Part shown: piece after piece, positions 37,916 through 47,065 of the stretch
Layout of the letters: the number at the start of each line of letters is the position of its first letter
How positions within the stretch are numbered: the stretch's first letter is position 1
From: CAIQJJ01 sp964606085
Lineage (GTDB): Bacteria > Chloroflexota > Anaerolineae > Anaerolineales > UBA4823
NCBI GenBank assembly: GCA_964606085.1
Contig: CAZSFD010000035.1
Coordinates: 1-47,216 of the forward strand
Length of the DNA stretch: 47,216 nucleotides
Direction of reading: 5' to 3'
The notes under the pieces: generated by a model
Told to the model about the DNA's origin: nothing
Seen by the model: the letters and a program-made list of their open reading frames with translations, nothing else
Databases searched by the model: none
Position numbers and translations under genes: made by a program

Positions 37916-37949
37916 AAAATCCCCCGGCAGCGCTGCCGGGGGATTTTTT
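37916..37949 (+). terminator. Terminator of the cold-shock gene
   Basis: A perfect palindrome with arms ATCCCCCGGCAGC/GCTGCCGGGGGAT followed by a T-run. Confidence 0.95.
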
Positions 37950-37960
37950 GATCGGACGCG

Positions 37961-37986
37961 GTAGGGCCGAATTAATTCGGCCCTAC
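37961..37986. repeat. 26-bp perfect palindrome, GTAGGGC family, copy 3
   Basis: GTAGGGC, CGA, ATTAAT, TCG, GCCCTAC. It lies 4 bp past the stop of the 89-aa membrane protein gene. Confidence 0.9.
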
Positions 37987-37990
37987 CATG

Positions 37991-38260
37991 TCACTTACGT
38001 TCCACTTCCACCAAACTCAGCCAGTAACCCACCCCCAAAAAGAGCAGGCTGCTCACACTGGCCACACCCACATGCAAACCACCCACCCGGTCGAACGACC
38101 AGCCGAGCAGGCTGGCCAGCAATTGCCCGGCCCAAAAACCGACCCAGCCTAAGATCAGGTACAGCGCCATACGCCCCAGGCTGCCACCCTTCCACAGGTG
38201 AAAACCCGCGCCATATAAGGTAGAAAGGATCAGGCCAAGGACAATCGCCGGGATGGTCAT
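37991..38260 (-). CDS. Small integral membrane protein
   Basis: The 89-aa product has about three hydrophobic stretches (IPAIVLGLILSTLYGAGFHL, MALYLILGWVGFWAGQLLASLL, VASVSSLLFLGVGYWLSLV) and a charged C-terminus. I recognise no family. Its ATG overlaps the stop of the Nudix remnant (ATGA), so it is translated by coupling. Confidence 0.7.
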   Translation of the reverse strand: MTIPAIVLGLILSTLYGAGFHLWKGGSLGRMALYLILGWVGFWAGQLLASLLGWSFDRVGGLHVGVASVSSLLFLGVGYWLSLVEVERK

Positions 38261-38454
38261 TGCAGCAACTCCGCTAACGCTTCCTGGAACTCGCGTATAA
38301 TCGTCTGGCGAGCCGGTTCGCCAAATTCAATGCTGCCGCCCAGCGGACGGCCAAAACGCTGCTGCTTGACGGCATCGTAGCCATCGTGAACGAGAATTTT
38401 GCCTTCATGCTCGATGACACAAATGGCGATGGGTCGCACACGGTTGGTATTCAT
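38257..38454 (-). pseudogene. Nudix hydrolase, C-terminally truncated
   Basis: The 65-aa frame keeps the first half of a Nudix hydrolase: IAICVIEHEGKILVHDGYD, then the Nudix box as GGSIEFGEPARQTIIREFQEAL. The second E of the REUxEE core is A and the frame stops 4 residues later; normal proteins run to about 130-150 aa. It still has a consensus promoter and couples to the membrane protein. It is probably inactive, though its promoter may now mainly drive the downstream gene. Confidence 0.65.
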
Positions 38455-38460
38455 GCGGCC

Positions 38461-38489
38461 AGTGTACTCGAAAGGTTTTGCGGCGTCAA
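38461..38489 (-). promoter_or_regulatory. Promoter of the Nudix remnant/membrane protein (leaderless)
   Basis: TTGACG (38484-38489), a 17-nt spacer and TACACT (38461-38466) on the minus strand, with the ATG 6 nt further. The -35 abuts the ATG (38490) of the divergent exonuclease gene. Confidence 0.75.
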
Positions 38490-39734
38490 ATGCCCCCCTC
38501 CATTTCTGACAAACTCAAATCGCTCGGCGTCAAGGTCGGCGTCCATGCGATCCCCCCGCCCGACGAACCTGCCATCCCCGAAACGTTGCATTCGGTCGAG
38601 CGCGCCATCCCTGGGCGGGTGATCGCCAACGGTGGCGGTGAAACCTACCTGGTGGAGGCCGCCTACCCCCTCGCCACGCCGCACGGCCACGGCAGCCTGG
38701 CGCTGGATGCACCGCTGGCGGTCATTGCAGACTGGGCCAAGGATGAACGCATCGGCCACGCCGCGCCGACCGCCTTCGCCTTTCTCGACATCGAAACCAC
38801 CGGGCTTTCCGGCGGCAGCGGCACATACGCCTTTCTCGTCGGCGTGGGGCGCTACATCGGCGGGGAATATCACCTGGCGCAGTTCTTTTTGCGCGATCCC
38901 AATGAGGAGGAAGCGCAATTACTGGCGCTGGAAGATTTTTTGGCCCCCTGCGAAGTCCTTGTCACCTTCAACGGCAAATCCTTCGATGCGCCTTTGCTGA
39001 ACACACGTTACGCCACGCACGGCTGGCGCTCACCCTTACCCGGCATGGCCGGCCTCGACCTGCTGCACCTGGCCCGCCGCCTGTGGCGTGACCGCCTGCC
39101 CTCGCGCACATTAGGCACGCTGGAAGTGCAAATCCTTGGCCTCCAGCGCAGCGGCGAAGACATCCCCGGCTGGCTGGTGCCACAAATGTACTTCGACTAC
39201 ATCCACACCCGCGACGCCCGCCCACTGACCGGCGTGTTTTACCACAATGCCATTGACGTGCTGTCGCTGGCGGCGCTGCTCAACCATGTGGCCCACCTGC
39301 TCGCAGACCCGCTCAACGGCCGCGCCCCCAATGACCTCGATTGGCCCGCCCTGGGGCGTCTCTTTGCCGACCTGGGCCGCGCCGAAATGGCCGTACAGCT
39401 TTTCCGGCGCGCCCTGCAAGCCAGCCTGCCCGCCGAGTTGCGCACCAAAACGACCAATGACCTGTCTATGCTGCATAAGCAGCGCGGCGAATGGGATGAA
39501 GCGCTCCAATTGTGGGAACAGGAGGCTCAACGGGGGGCCATCTATGCCTGCGTGGAACTGGCAAAATTTTACGAACATGAACAGCGTGACCCCGGCACAG
39601 CCCTGCGCTGGACACAGCACGCCCTCGATCACCTGCTTTCCCCCCGAACACCAGCTTATGAACGGTTGCAATGGCAAGATGAGTTAGCCCACCGCTGTCA
39701 GCGGTTGTTGCGCAAACTGGCCGCGGCAATCTAG
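38490..39734 (+). CDS. YprB-type RNase H-like 3'-5' exonuclease with TPR-like tail
   Basis: I start at ATG 38490 (MPPSISDKLKSL, 414 aa); a TTG 12 nt earlier is possible. The DEDD-type core shows D100/E102 in FLDIETTGLSGGSGTYAFLVGVG, then LVTFNGKSFDAPLLNTR and the last Asp in YHNAIDVLSLAALLNH. The C-terminal third is TPR-like (AEMAVQLFRRALQAS, GEWDEALQLWEQEAQRGAI). YprB of Bacillus has this general layout; its substrate is unknown. It is probably cytoplasmic. Confidence 0.82.
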   Translation: MPPSISDKLKSLGVKVGVHAIPPPDEPAIPETLHSVERAIPGRVIANGGGETYLVEAAYPLATPHGHGSLALDAPLAVIADWAKDERIGHAAPTAFAFLDIETTGLSGGSGTYAFLVGVGRYIGGEYHLAQFFLRDPNEEEAQLLALEDFLAPCEVLVTFNGKSFDAPLLNTRYATHGWRSPLPGMAGLDLLHLARRLWRDRLPSRTLGTLEVQILGLQRSGEDIPGWLVPQMYFDYIHTRDARPLTGVFYHNAIDVLSLAALLNHVAHLLADPLNGRAPNDLDWPALGRLFADLGRAEMAVQLFRRALQASLPAELRTKTTNDLSMLHKQRGEWDEALQLWEQEAQRGAIYACVELAKFYEHEQRDPGTALRWTQHALDHLLSPRTPAYERLQWQDELAHRCQRLLRKLAAAI

Positions 39735-42700
39735 CCCCGAACCACATAAGCGCGCAAGGCCTCTCGCTTCCACACATCCAACACACGCTGGTTATCTCGA
39801 ATATGATGCAACATACTATCACGCAGCCCGGCATCGCTGATGCGTGAGGCGCGCGAGAGCAAGAGTTGGTAAGCCGCTTCGATAACCTGCCAGGCGGCAG
39901 CCTCTTGCTGTGCGGCGACAAATACATCATAACAGGTCAGGTAGACGCGGATCGGAAATTCGATGCCATCTACGCCATGCGCCTGTAAATGCTGCCAACA
40001 GGTTTCAGCATGAGCCTGTGCCAGAGCCAGATTTTGTTGGCCGAGAGCCACGCGCGCCAGGCCGGCTTTGTCTTCGATGGCTGGGGCCGACGTTTGCAAC
40101 TCATGGCGAAGCGGCAATGCCGCCTGATAATAATGCACCGCGGACTCCCAGTCGCCAGCCAATTCGTACGATAGGGCAATATAACTGAGGGCATAGGCTT
40201 CGGCTTCGCGGTTGCCGGTCTCGCAAGCATAGACCAGGGCCGTTTCAAAATGCCGGCGCGCCACAATCACATCCTGCTCCCAAAGTACGTAACCCAGGTT
40301 TAAATACGTGTAGGTGGCGTAACTGCGATTGCCGATATCTTCCTGAATGGCAACGGCCTGTTCAAAATTGCAGCGTGCCTGCTCGATATCCCCCACATCT
40401 CGCCAGACCAGGCCCAACAAATTCTGGCATTCGGCTTCACGCAGGCGGTTGCCCATGGCGCGGTGCAGGCGAAGCGCCTGCTGCAAGGTTCGCTGGGCGG
40501 CGGCATAATCGCCGCTCATCAGGTGGCCCATGCCCATGGTACTCAGGTTAAGCGCTTCGGCATTGCGGTCGCCAATGGCGCGCGCCAGGGCCAGGGCTTG
40601 CTGGCGGTAGTTCCAGGCGGCATCGGTTTCGCCCAGGTCTTGCGAGAGCAACGCAAGGTTGATCAGGCTGGTAGCCTCGCTGGTGCGATGGCCCATTTTG
40701 CGGCGTAATTGTAGCGCCTGCAACTCGGCTTCACGCGCGCTGGTTTTCTCGCCCAAGTTGCGGGCGATGCTGCTCAGACGGCTGAGATTATCCGCTTCGC
40801 CAAGGGAATCACCAAGTTGGCAATACAACTCAAGCGCTTGCGCGAAATGCTCCCTGGCCTGACGGTATTCTCCCTGGTGTTCCAACACCTGCCCCGACAG
40901 AGTCAGGCTGCGTGCCTCGTTGGTCTGATCACCTGCGATCTGGGCCTGCCTCAACGCCACCGCGAGCGCTTTTTGAGCTTCAGCGTATTGCGCCTGGCTG
41001 CGGTAATAATCGGCCCAGGCATTCGACAGGTGGGCATATCGAGTCGGGTCGGCTGGGCCGGCATCGGCTAATGCCTGTAACTGTTGCAAATCTTCGCGTT
41101 GGGCGGTGCGGTTGCCCAGGCGTTCGTGTACGTGCAGGCACAGTTCGTAGAGCGCGTAACGCTTGGGCAAGTCTGTTTCGAGTTGCAGCGCGCGCTCCAA
41201 AAAGCCCAGTGCTTCATTATTGGCATAATCGGCCATCAATTTTTGGCCGGCCAGCGTGGCATAGAGCAGTTCATAAGAATCGTTCGATGCCTGCCGCCAG
41301 TGATAAGCCAACAACGGATAAAGGCCGCTACTCTCCCCTGCCTGGCGAGCATAGGCTTCATACCACTGCGCCACCCGCTGGTGAAGTTCACGGCTTTGCG
41401 AGGGCAAAATCGTGCGGTAGGTTACTTCCTGAAAAAACGCCTGTCCAAAAGAATGACTGTATAACGGTTGATTTGAATCCATCTGGTAGATCAGGCCCTT
41501 TTCTTCCAGGATTTGCAGCGTATTTTGCAAACCGGCCACATCCATCGGCAAGGGGTAAACATCACACAGGGTGCGATAGCCAAACGAGCGTCCAATGACG
41601 GCAGCCACCTTCAAGGTCAGTTGTTGCTCGGCAGGGAGTTGATCAATGCGGTTAAGCACCATGCCCTGCAAGGTATCAGGAATATGCACATCACTCAGGT
41701 AACCGACCAGTTCACAATCGCCATCTATCACCCGCACAATTTGCTGGTCGCGCAAGGTTGCCACCAGTTCTTCAGCCACAAACGGATTCCCCGCCGAGCG
41801 AGCGACAATCAAGCGAGCGGCTTCCGCTGGCAAAGTAGGAACACCCAACTGAGCCGCCGCCAGACGGATGATATCTTCGTCGCATAAGGGTAACAACGGC
41901 AGGTGATGAACGTGAGGTAACGCCTGCAATCGCTTCCAGGGATGGGTATCGGGCGTATCCTCGAAGGTTTGGGCGGTCAGGATGATGACCAGTGCGGACC
42001 CGTGAAAGGTCCGGGCCAGTTGCAATACCAATTGCCATGAAAGCGAATCGAGCCACTGCACTTCTTCAATGGCAAGCAACAAGGGGCGCTCGGTCAGCCA
42101 ATACCCTATCAAATCCAGCAAAAGGGTTTCCAGGCTGGCCTGCCTTAAGCGCGGCTCCAGGTGGGCCGTGAGATCACTTTCGGGCAGATCGAGGGCCAAT
42201 AGGGAGTTGAGCAATGGCGCGCGCGCTGGAAGGGCCGGATCAATCTGGACGAGGTGAGTCATCACGCGTTCACGTCGCTCATCGCCGTTGGTGATGCCCT
42301 CGATGCCCAAATAGGCGCTGAAAATTTCACGCCAGGCACTGTAAGGAGTCTGCTGTTCGAGAGCAGCGCCGCGATCCAAAAAGGCCGACAGATGACTCTC
42401 CCGCAAATGGTAGATCAACTCCGTCAGCAGGCGCGAACGCCCCTGTCCCGGCTCGCTTTCGATCAGCACCACCTGGGCGCGGCCCTGGAGCGCTTGCGAT
42501 ACCCATAATGCCAATTGATCCAGTTCATGCTCGCGGCCAATGATGGAAGCACGTCGGCGGTGAATTTCGCGTCGCGCGGTCTGCTGTGCAAAGCCAATGG
42601 GCCGATACAGCGCTACGGGGGCAGAAAAGCCCTTCATCAACTCAGGGTATAGCGCTTCCCATTCTATTTCGGGTGCCGCCAGACGCGTATCGTCATCGCT

Positions 42701-43864
42701 CCGAATGCCACCGCCCGCGCGGGCAGCAGATTGCATCAGGCGGGCTGCCAGATTGACGGCATCACCCATCACGGTATATTCGCGCCGGGTGAGGCTGCCC
42801 ACAGGCCCGGCAAAGACCAGGCCTGTCGTCAGACCAAGGTTGATGTTAAGGCCCTGCGCCTGGACAGCGGTTTGTAATTCCAGAGCGCAACGCGTTGCCC
42901 GCAGCGGGTCGTCTTGATGGGACAAGGGTGGCGCGCCGAACAGTCCGATGCCGACGGTGCCTTTGTCATCCACCAGAATCTTGTTCAATGTTCCCCCGTG
43001 GTGATAAATTTTTTGTTGTAAGGTCTCCACCAGGCGTTGCATGTCGGTCAGCGCCTGCTGCGAAGCATAATCTATCCCGCTTATGTTGAAGAACAACACA
43101 GTCAGACGGCGAATTTCGGCTAACCATTCCGATTGCCCGGCCTGCAAGCGGTGGGTGATCACATAGGGTGTGTAGGCACGAAGAAACGGCAGAACATCAT
43201 CATTGGCATCTATGCAAGAGATGGATGGCGCGGCCGGCCAATCATCTGCAGGATGCGATAGAACGGCATCGGCCTCGGCGCTCAACACCACCTGCCCTTT
43301 CAAGGCGCGATGTTCAGCCTCGGCCACCTGCGTGAGGGGTTCGCCAGCGATCAGATAATACCAGTGAGCGAACACGCCGCCCAAGAAAAATTCACGAACC
43401 TGCCCAACACCAATGGAAATTTTCATCCCCAATTCAGTGGTTCCCAGGCTGGTATCCAGCAAGGCGAACTCATTCTTCATTGCCTGCTGCATCTGCTGAC
43501 CAGCCAAGCAGGCTTGTTGCACGGCTTGAGCGAGTTGCCCAGGCCGGTCACTGGAACAGGGGAACACAACCATCATCGCGTCGCCGCTGAACTGAACCAC
43601 TTCGCCGCCTGCCTGCTCCAATAGGTCAATCATACGGCTGAAATAGCGGTTAAGCAGGACGGTTAATTCTTCTGCACCGGCTGCACCATAACCGGCCAGT
43701 TTTCCAGTCAGAACGGTGAAACCCGAAATATCGGAAAACAACACCGCTGCCGAAAATTCGCCCAGGTGCGGCACTTGCACCGCTGCCCCACGCGAACATA
43801 CCGCCCGCACGACGGCGGGCGGTAGAAAGGCACATAAAGCTTGCGAGAAATTGGTTTCGGACAA
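39731..43864 (-). CDS. Tandem class III cyclase-AAA ATPase-TPR regulator, soluble adenylyl cyclase-like
   Basis: The 1377-aa protein has cyclase C1 (about 35-200), cyclase C2 (about 250-420), an AAA/STAND-type ATPase (about 440-760) and about ten TPRs (880-1340). C1 keeps both metal aspartates, D45 (FSDISGFT) and D95 (FSGDAM), but lacks the N-x3-R pair. C2 lacks the first Asp (FFNISGI, N260) but keeps K301 (VDDKG), T364 (EYTVMGDAV), N371 and R375 (NLAARL). Together they make one active site, as in mammalian soluble adenylyl cyclase. Walker A is degenerate (EPGQGRSRLL, R476 for Lys), Walker B LLLAIEEVQWLDS. The start is TTG 43862-43864, one base past the protease stop. It probably makes cAMP in response to a ligand. 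Substrate not proven. Confidence 0.88.
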   Translation of the reverse strand: MSETNFSQALCAFLPPAVVRAVCSRGAAVQVPHLGEFSAAVLFSDISGFTVLTGKLAGYGAAGAEELTVLLNRYFSRMIDLLEQAGGEVVQFSGDAMMVVFPCSSDRPGQLAQAVQQACLAGQQMQQAMKNEFALLDTSLGTTELGMKISIGVGQVREFFLGGVFAHWYYLIAGEPLTQVAEAEHRALKGQVVLSAEADAVLSHPADDWPAAPSISCIDANDDVLPFLRAYTPYVITHRLQAGQSEWLAEIRRLTVLFFNISGIDYASQQALTDMQRLVETLQQKIYHHGGTLNKILVDDKGTVGIGLFGAPPLSHQDDPLRATRCALELQTAVQAQGLNINLGLTTGLVFAGPVGSLTRREYTVMGDAVNLAARLMQSAARAGGGIRSDDDTRLAAPEIEWEALYPELMKGFSAPVALYRPIGFAQQTARREIHRRRASIIGREHELDQLALWVSQALQGRAQVVLIESEPGQGRSRLLTELIYHLRESHLSAFLDRGAALEQQTPYSAWREIFSAYLGIEGITNGDERRERVMTHLVQIDPALPARAPLLNSLLALDLPESDLTAHLEPRLRQASLETLLLDLIGYWLTERPLLLAIEEVQWLDSLSWQLVLQLARTFHGSALVIILTAQTFEDTPDTHPWKRLQALPHVHHLPLLPLCDEDIIRLAAAQLGVPTLPAEAARLIVARSAGNPFVAEELVATLRDQQIVRVIDGDCELVGYLSDVHIPDTLQGMVLNRIDQLPAEQQLTLKVAAVIGRSFGYRTLCDVYPLPMDVAGLQNTLQILEEKGLIYQMDSNQPLYSHSFGQAFFQEVTYRTILPSQSRELHQRVAQWYEAYARQAGESSGLYPLLAYHWRQASNDSYELLYATLAGQKLMADYANNEALGFLERALQLETDLPKRYALYELCLHVHERLGNRTAQREDLQQLQALADAGPADPTRYAHLSNAWADYYRSQAQYAEAQKALAVALRQAQIAGDQTNEARSLTLSGQVLEHQGEYRQAREHFAQALELYCQLGDSLGEADNLSRLSSIARNLGEKTSAREAELQALQLRRKMGHRTSEATSLINLALLSQDLGETDAAWNYRQQALALARAIGDRNAEALNLSTMGMGHLMSGDYAAAQRTLQQALRLHRAMGNRLREAECQNLLGLVWRDVGDIEQARCNFEQAVAIQEDIGNRSYATYTYLNLGYVLWEQDVIVARRHFETALVYACETGNREAEAYALSYIALSYELAGDWESAVHYYQAALPLRHELQTSAPAIEDKAGLARVALGQQNLALAQAHAETCWQHLQAHGVDGIEFPIRVYLTCYDVFVAAQQEAAAWQVIEAAYQLLLSRASRISDAGLRDSMLHHIRDNQRVLDVWKREALRAYVVRG

Positions 43865-43865
43865 T

Positions 43866-46800
43866 TTAGCGGATCACAAGTGGCAAATAAACTTTGCGCA
43901 TTTCCGTCGGCAGAACACCATCCAGGGGAAGCACACCCGACTGGATATTGCCTGGGCCACTGGCTACACTTCGATTACCCGGATCAGTGTTCGGATCACC
44001 GAGCACATCGCGTACATAGGCCAGTGTAAAGTCCACCCAGGCATTTTGGCTCTTATAGCTGCTGAGCCTGTTCGTGCCTTCTATCAAATGAGTCAGCGTG
44101 GCTTGCGTACCAGCGTTTTGATCGGGGAAATAAATGGAAAGACCATGGGCATTGACCAGGTTATGCGGGATGCCATGACCGTTGTCGCCGGTTCGCTGTT
44201 CGCTGGCAATGACAAACAGATTGAACACATCTAAAACTGCATTTGCCTGAGTCCGCACCTGACCATCGGGCATTTTTTGCGGATTGCTGAGGATTTCCGC
44301 AAGGTGGCGGATGTCTACGAAGGCATCTTCACGGGCAATTTCCTCATCGGCAGATGAATCATACAATTGCACTTCCTGGCGGATAGTCTTAAGTTCATCC
44401 AGGATTGCAGAACGCTTATTTGATAATATCGCACCCAATTCTGAAACTTCATCGCGTAAACTGCTGGCCTGGTTGAGATCGAAAGCGGCAATGGAGACTG
44501 AACGCCCCTTGGCCAGGTCTTGCACGGTCTGCAAATAAGCGTTAACCAGGCTCGTCGCCAAAGCTCTGTCGGTGACACCAGTGGTCAACAATGGCAACAT
44601 ACGACTGTATACATCCAGCACCCATACCTCGTTGGTGCTGGCAACCATGTATTGGGCGAAATCTTTTACGCTAAAGGCCGTTTCCAAATTGCCCATCAGG
44701 CAGGTATTCAAATACAACACACTGAGTTTGCGGGCCGCTGTGTTTAGGTTAGCATTCTGCAGGGCGGCCTGCAGTTCGTCAGGGGTCATCATGTAGCCAT
44801 CCATATCGCTAGATTTGGTCGCCAGTTTGGTGGTTTCATCTACAGCCAACCCGGTCAAACCGTGGCCATGATCGGAGATAACCAAAACCCGGCGATTATG
44901 AGGGAAATTAGCGATCGTGGTGTTGATGAAAACCGACAAGGTATCCGGCGAAGCCGTGTCTTTTTCTCCCAATTGCTGGCAAACCGGCGGAGAAACCGAC
45001 AGGTAACAAAGCTGTGTGCCAGAATTGTCGTAGAAATCGCTCAAGGTCACCACATGGATGTTCGAGGAGGAAGGAGCAATACGCTTGAGCAGGTCGAAGT
45101 GTTCGATCATGGATGATTTCCCGCTGGTGCGGTCGGGATCGCCCAGGTTGTTATCGCCAGCCAGGTAAATCATCAACAACCATTCACGCGTAGCGGCGCT
45201 GGAAGGCGCACTACCTCCTGGCTGCGGCCCAGTAAATGTGGTGGGCGCCGTCTGGAGGAAGGTAATCCCCTGGGCATAATACGAATACCCCACGCCTTGA
45301 GAAGATACAGCTACCACATACCACGAATAACGATGCCCATACTGCAAAAAGCCTGGCACCTGGTTAAAGCTATTTTCCGTTACCAGCAGCGAGCCACTGT
45401 CGAGCGGCCCGGCGCAGATAGTGTTGTAACTTACTGCCGGGTCTTCATCATACAGGCATTGATAGTATTGTTCGCCAGATTGTCCCCGCGTATTCCAGGC
45501 AAACGTGACCGACGAGCTCAACACCATTTCGGACTCATTCGGCGGGTTGGTCAGGATGACGTTGCCAATATCGAATACCGGCACATTCCAGGTATATTCA
45601 TACTCATCTGGGAAAGACAGGGTAGACGGCCCGGCCCACCAGATCACCCGGCTGTCATCATCAAAAGCGTTCAGAAACCAGACCTGATACTCTCCCTGGG
45701 AGGGCAAGGCCATGATGGTTTCGAAAGCATAATTGCCATATGCATCGGGGAAGGTAATGTCAATCACTTCAGGTTCTAGTGTGTCCGCAGATGAATCATA
45801 GGTGAGTAAAATCAACGCATCCTGTAAGATATCTGATGAATTTGCTGTGTGAGTAATTTGCCCTTGAATCTTGCCTGTGGGAACAGATGTTGTGGTGCAT
45901 AACTTCATCACCACATCGTCCACCGAAATGTCGTAGGCATCATAATAGCCATCGCCTTCGGCCTGAAAAACGAGCGCCACAACTTTGCCTTTGAGCGATT
46001 CCATGAATGCCCCCGCATCGGCATAACTTCGCCGTGAGTGCCAGTAACCATCTCCATCCAGCGAAGATTGAGAATATCCCAACATCATTCCCAAGTTACC
46101 ATCGGCCTGTACTTCATAAAAAACGCTATATAACGCGTCGTCCGAACTGAAGGGCAGTTCGGCTGTTTTAAAGCGCACTTCAAGGCTGTTGAAATCAATC
46201 CCATCGCTAAACGATGGGAAATAGAAAATTTGCCCAAAACGGTCAATATCACCGCCGCTGTCGGGATACACATCCCCATCATCTCGCTCGCGCATCACAA
46301 TCGAGTTGGGATAGGTGTAATAGGCGTCATAATCAATGTAAGCGTATGGATAAAACTGATACCAGCCAATGGCATCATCAAGGGTTGGGTTATAGAGCCA
46401 GGAATAACAGCCATCTACCCCAGGGGTTTGATTGGGCAACAGAGAAGTGGGGTTCAGGTTACTTTCACCCCCCATGAGCATGGGCGCGGGTGATCCAGTC
46501 AGCGAGCGCGGTGCAGAAGGAGCCATCTCAGAAGTCAAAAAGGTTGTTTGCTGGCTGTCGCGAAGAGCAGGTTCGGCAAAATTGCCTGGACGCTGCACGC
46601 CCATTTTATCTACGGTTATCGCCTGCACCTGTTGACGCTGCATCGCCAGAGAATTGCCCAGGGCCTCTTGGCGCGTAATGACAGGCCGGGCATCCAGGTT
46701 GGGCGATGCCAACGGGGAATCGGCTGTCATCGGATTGAAAATGGCTTGATCGGGTGTGGCAGCCGGAGCGGACGCCATTGTTCCAGTTTGCGCCTGGCTG

Positions 46801-46886
46801 CGCAGAGAGGGCGCTCCCAGGCTAACCAACACCGCACACACAACAAACACGAAAAACAAACGCACGGGTTTTCTTGGCTGAATCAT
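43866..46886 (-). CDS. Secreted clostripain-family (C11) cysteine protease
   Basis: The 1006-aa protein has a signal peptide (about 1-32, RLFFVFVVCAVLVSLGAPSL), an Asp/Tyr-rich jelly-roll-like region (about 150-340), a Cna/carboxypeptidase-regulatory-like domain (about 343-440), an Fn3-like domain (about 445-560) and a C11 peptidase domain (about 575-960). The clan CD dyad is H673 (VISDHGHGL) and C729 (LNTCLMGN). It ends KVYLPLVIR, a tail I associate with exported Chloroflexota proteins. C11 enzymes cleave after basic residues, mostly outside the cell. AGGAG lies 6 nt before the ATG. It is the first gene of a unit with the cyclase regulator. Confidence 0.88.
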   Translation of the reverse strand: MIQPRKPVRLFFVFVVCAVLVSLGAPSLRSQAQTGTMASAPAATPDQAIFNPMTADSPLASPNLDARPVITRQEALGNSLAMQRQQVQAITVDKMGVQRPGNFAEPALRDSQQTTFLTSEMAPSAPRSLTGSPAPMLMGGESNLNPTSLLPNQTPGVDGCYSWLYNPTLDDAIGWYQFYPYAYIDYDAYYTYPNSIVMRERDDGDVYPDSGGDIDRFGQIFYFPSFSDGIDFNSLEVRFKTAELPFSSDDALYSVFYEVQADGNLGMMLGYSQSSLDGDGYWHSRRSYADAGAFMESLKGKVVALVFQAEGDGYYDAYDISVDDVVMKLCTTTSVPTGKIQGQITHTANSSDILQDALILLTYDSSADTLEPEVIDITFPDAYGNYAFETIMALPSQGEYQVWFLNAFDDDSRVIWWAGPSTLSFPDEYEYTWNVPVFDIGNVILTNPPNESEMVLSSSVTFAWNTRGQSGEQYYQCLYDEDPAVSYNTICAGPLDSGSLLVTENSFNQVPGFLQYGHRYSWYVVAVSSQGVGYSYYAQGITFLQTAPTTFTGPQPGGSAPSSAATREWLLMIYLAGDNNLGDPDRTSGKSSMIEHFDLLKRIAPSSSNIHVVTLSDFYDNSGTQLCYLSVSPPVCQQLGEKDTASPDTLSVFINTTIANFPHNRRVLVISDHGHGLTGLAVDETTKLATKSSDMDGYMMTPDELQAALQNANLNTAARKLSVLYLNTCLMGNLETAFSVKDFAQYMVASTNEVWVLDVYSRMLPLLTTGVTDRALATSLVNAYLQTVQDLAKGRSVSIAAFDLNQASSLRDEVSELGAILSNKRSAILDELKTIRQEVQLYDSSADEEIAREDAFVDIRHLAEILSNPQKMPDGQVRTQANAVLDVFNLFVIASEQRTGDNGHGIPHNLVNAHGLSIYFPDQNAGTQATLTHLIEGTNRLSSYKSQNAWVDFTLAYVRDVLGDPNTDPGNRSVASGPGNIQSGVLPLDGVLPTEMRKVYLPLVIR

Positions 46887-47065
46887 ATTGTTCTCCTGAA
46901 AATTGGAACCAGGCTATTGGGGTGAATCTGAACTAAATACCGCCCCTTTTGCTCCATCATCTCATCAATAACAAATTTAAGACAGAACCCACCCCATATT
47001 TTTGACTTGATTATTATAGCATAGAACCAGATAACAAAAACGTTAATGAAACTTTAATGTCACTC
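46887..47065. other. AT-rich leader/promoter region of the protease gene
   Basis: No gene seen. It holds the protease Shine-Dalgarno, the extended -10 at 47013-47018, and short AAGACAGAACC duplicates (near 46979 and 47186). It is less GC-rich than the rest of the window. Confidence 0.5.
47013..47018 (-). promoter_or_regulatory. Extended -10 promoter for the protease/cyclase operon
   Basis: TGCTATAAT on the minus strand (TATAAT at 47013-47018), giving a leader of about 120 nt. No good -35 is seen. Confidence 0.6.
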
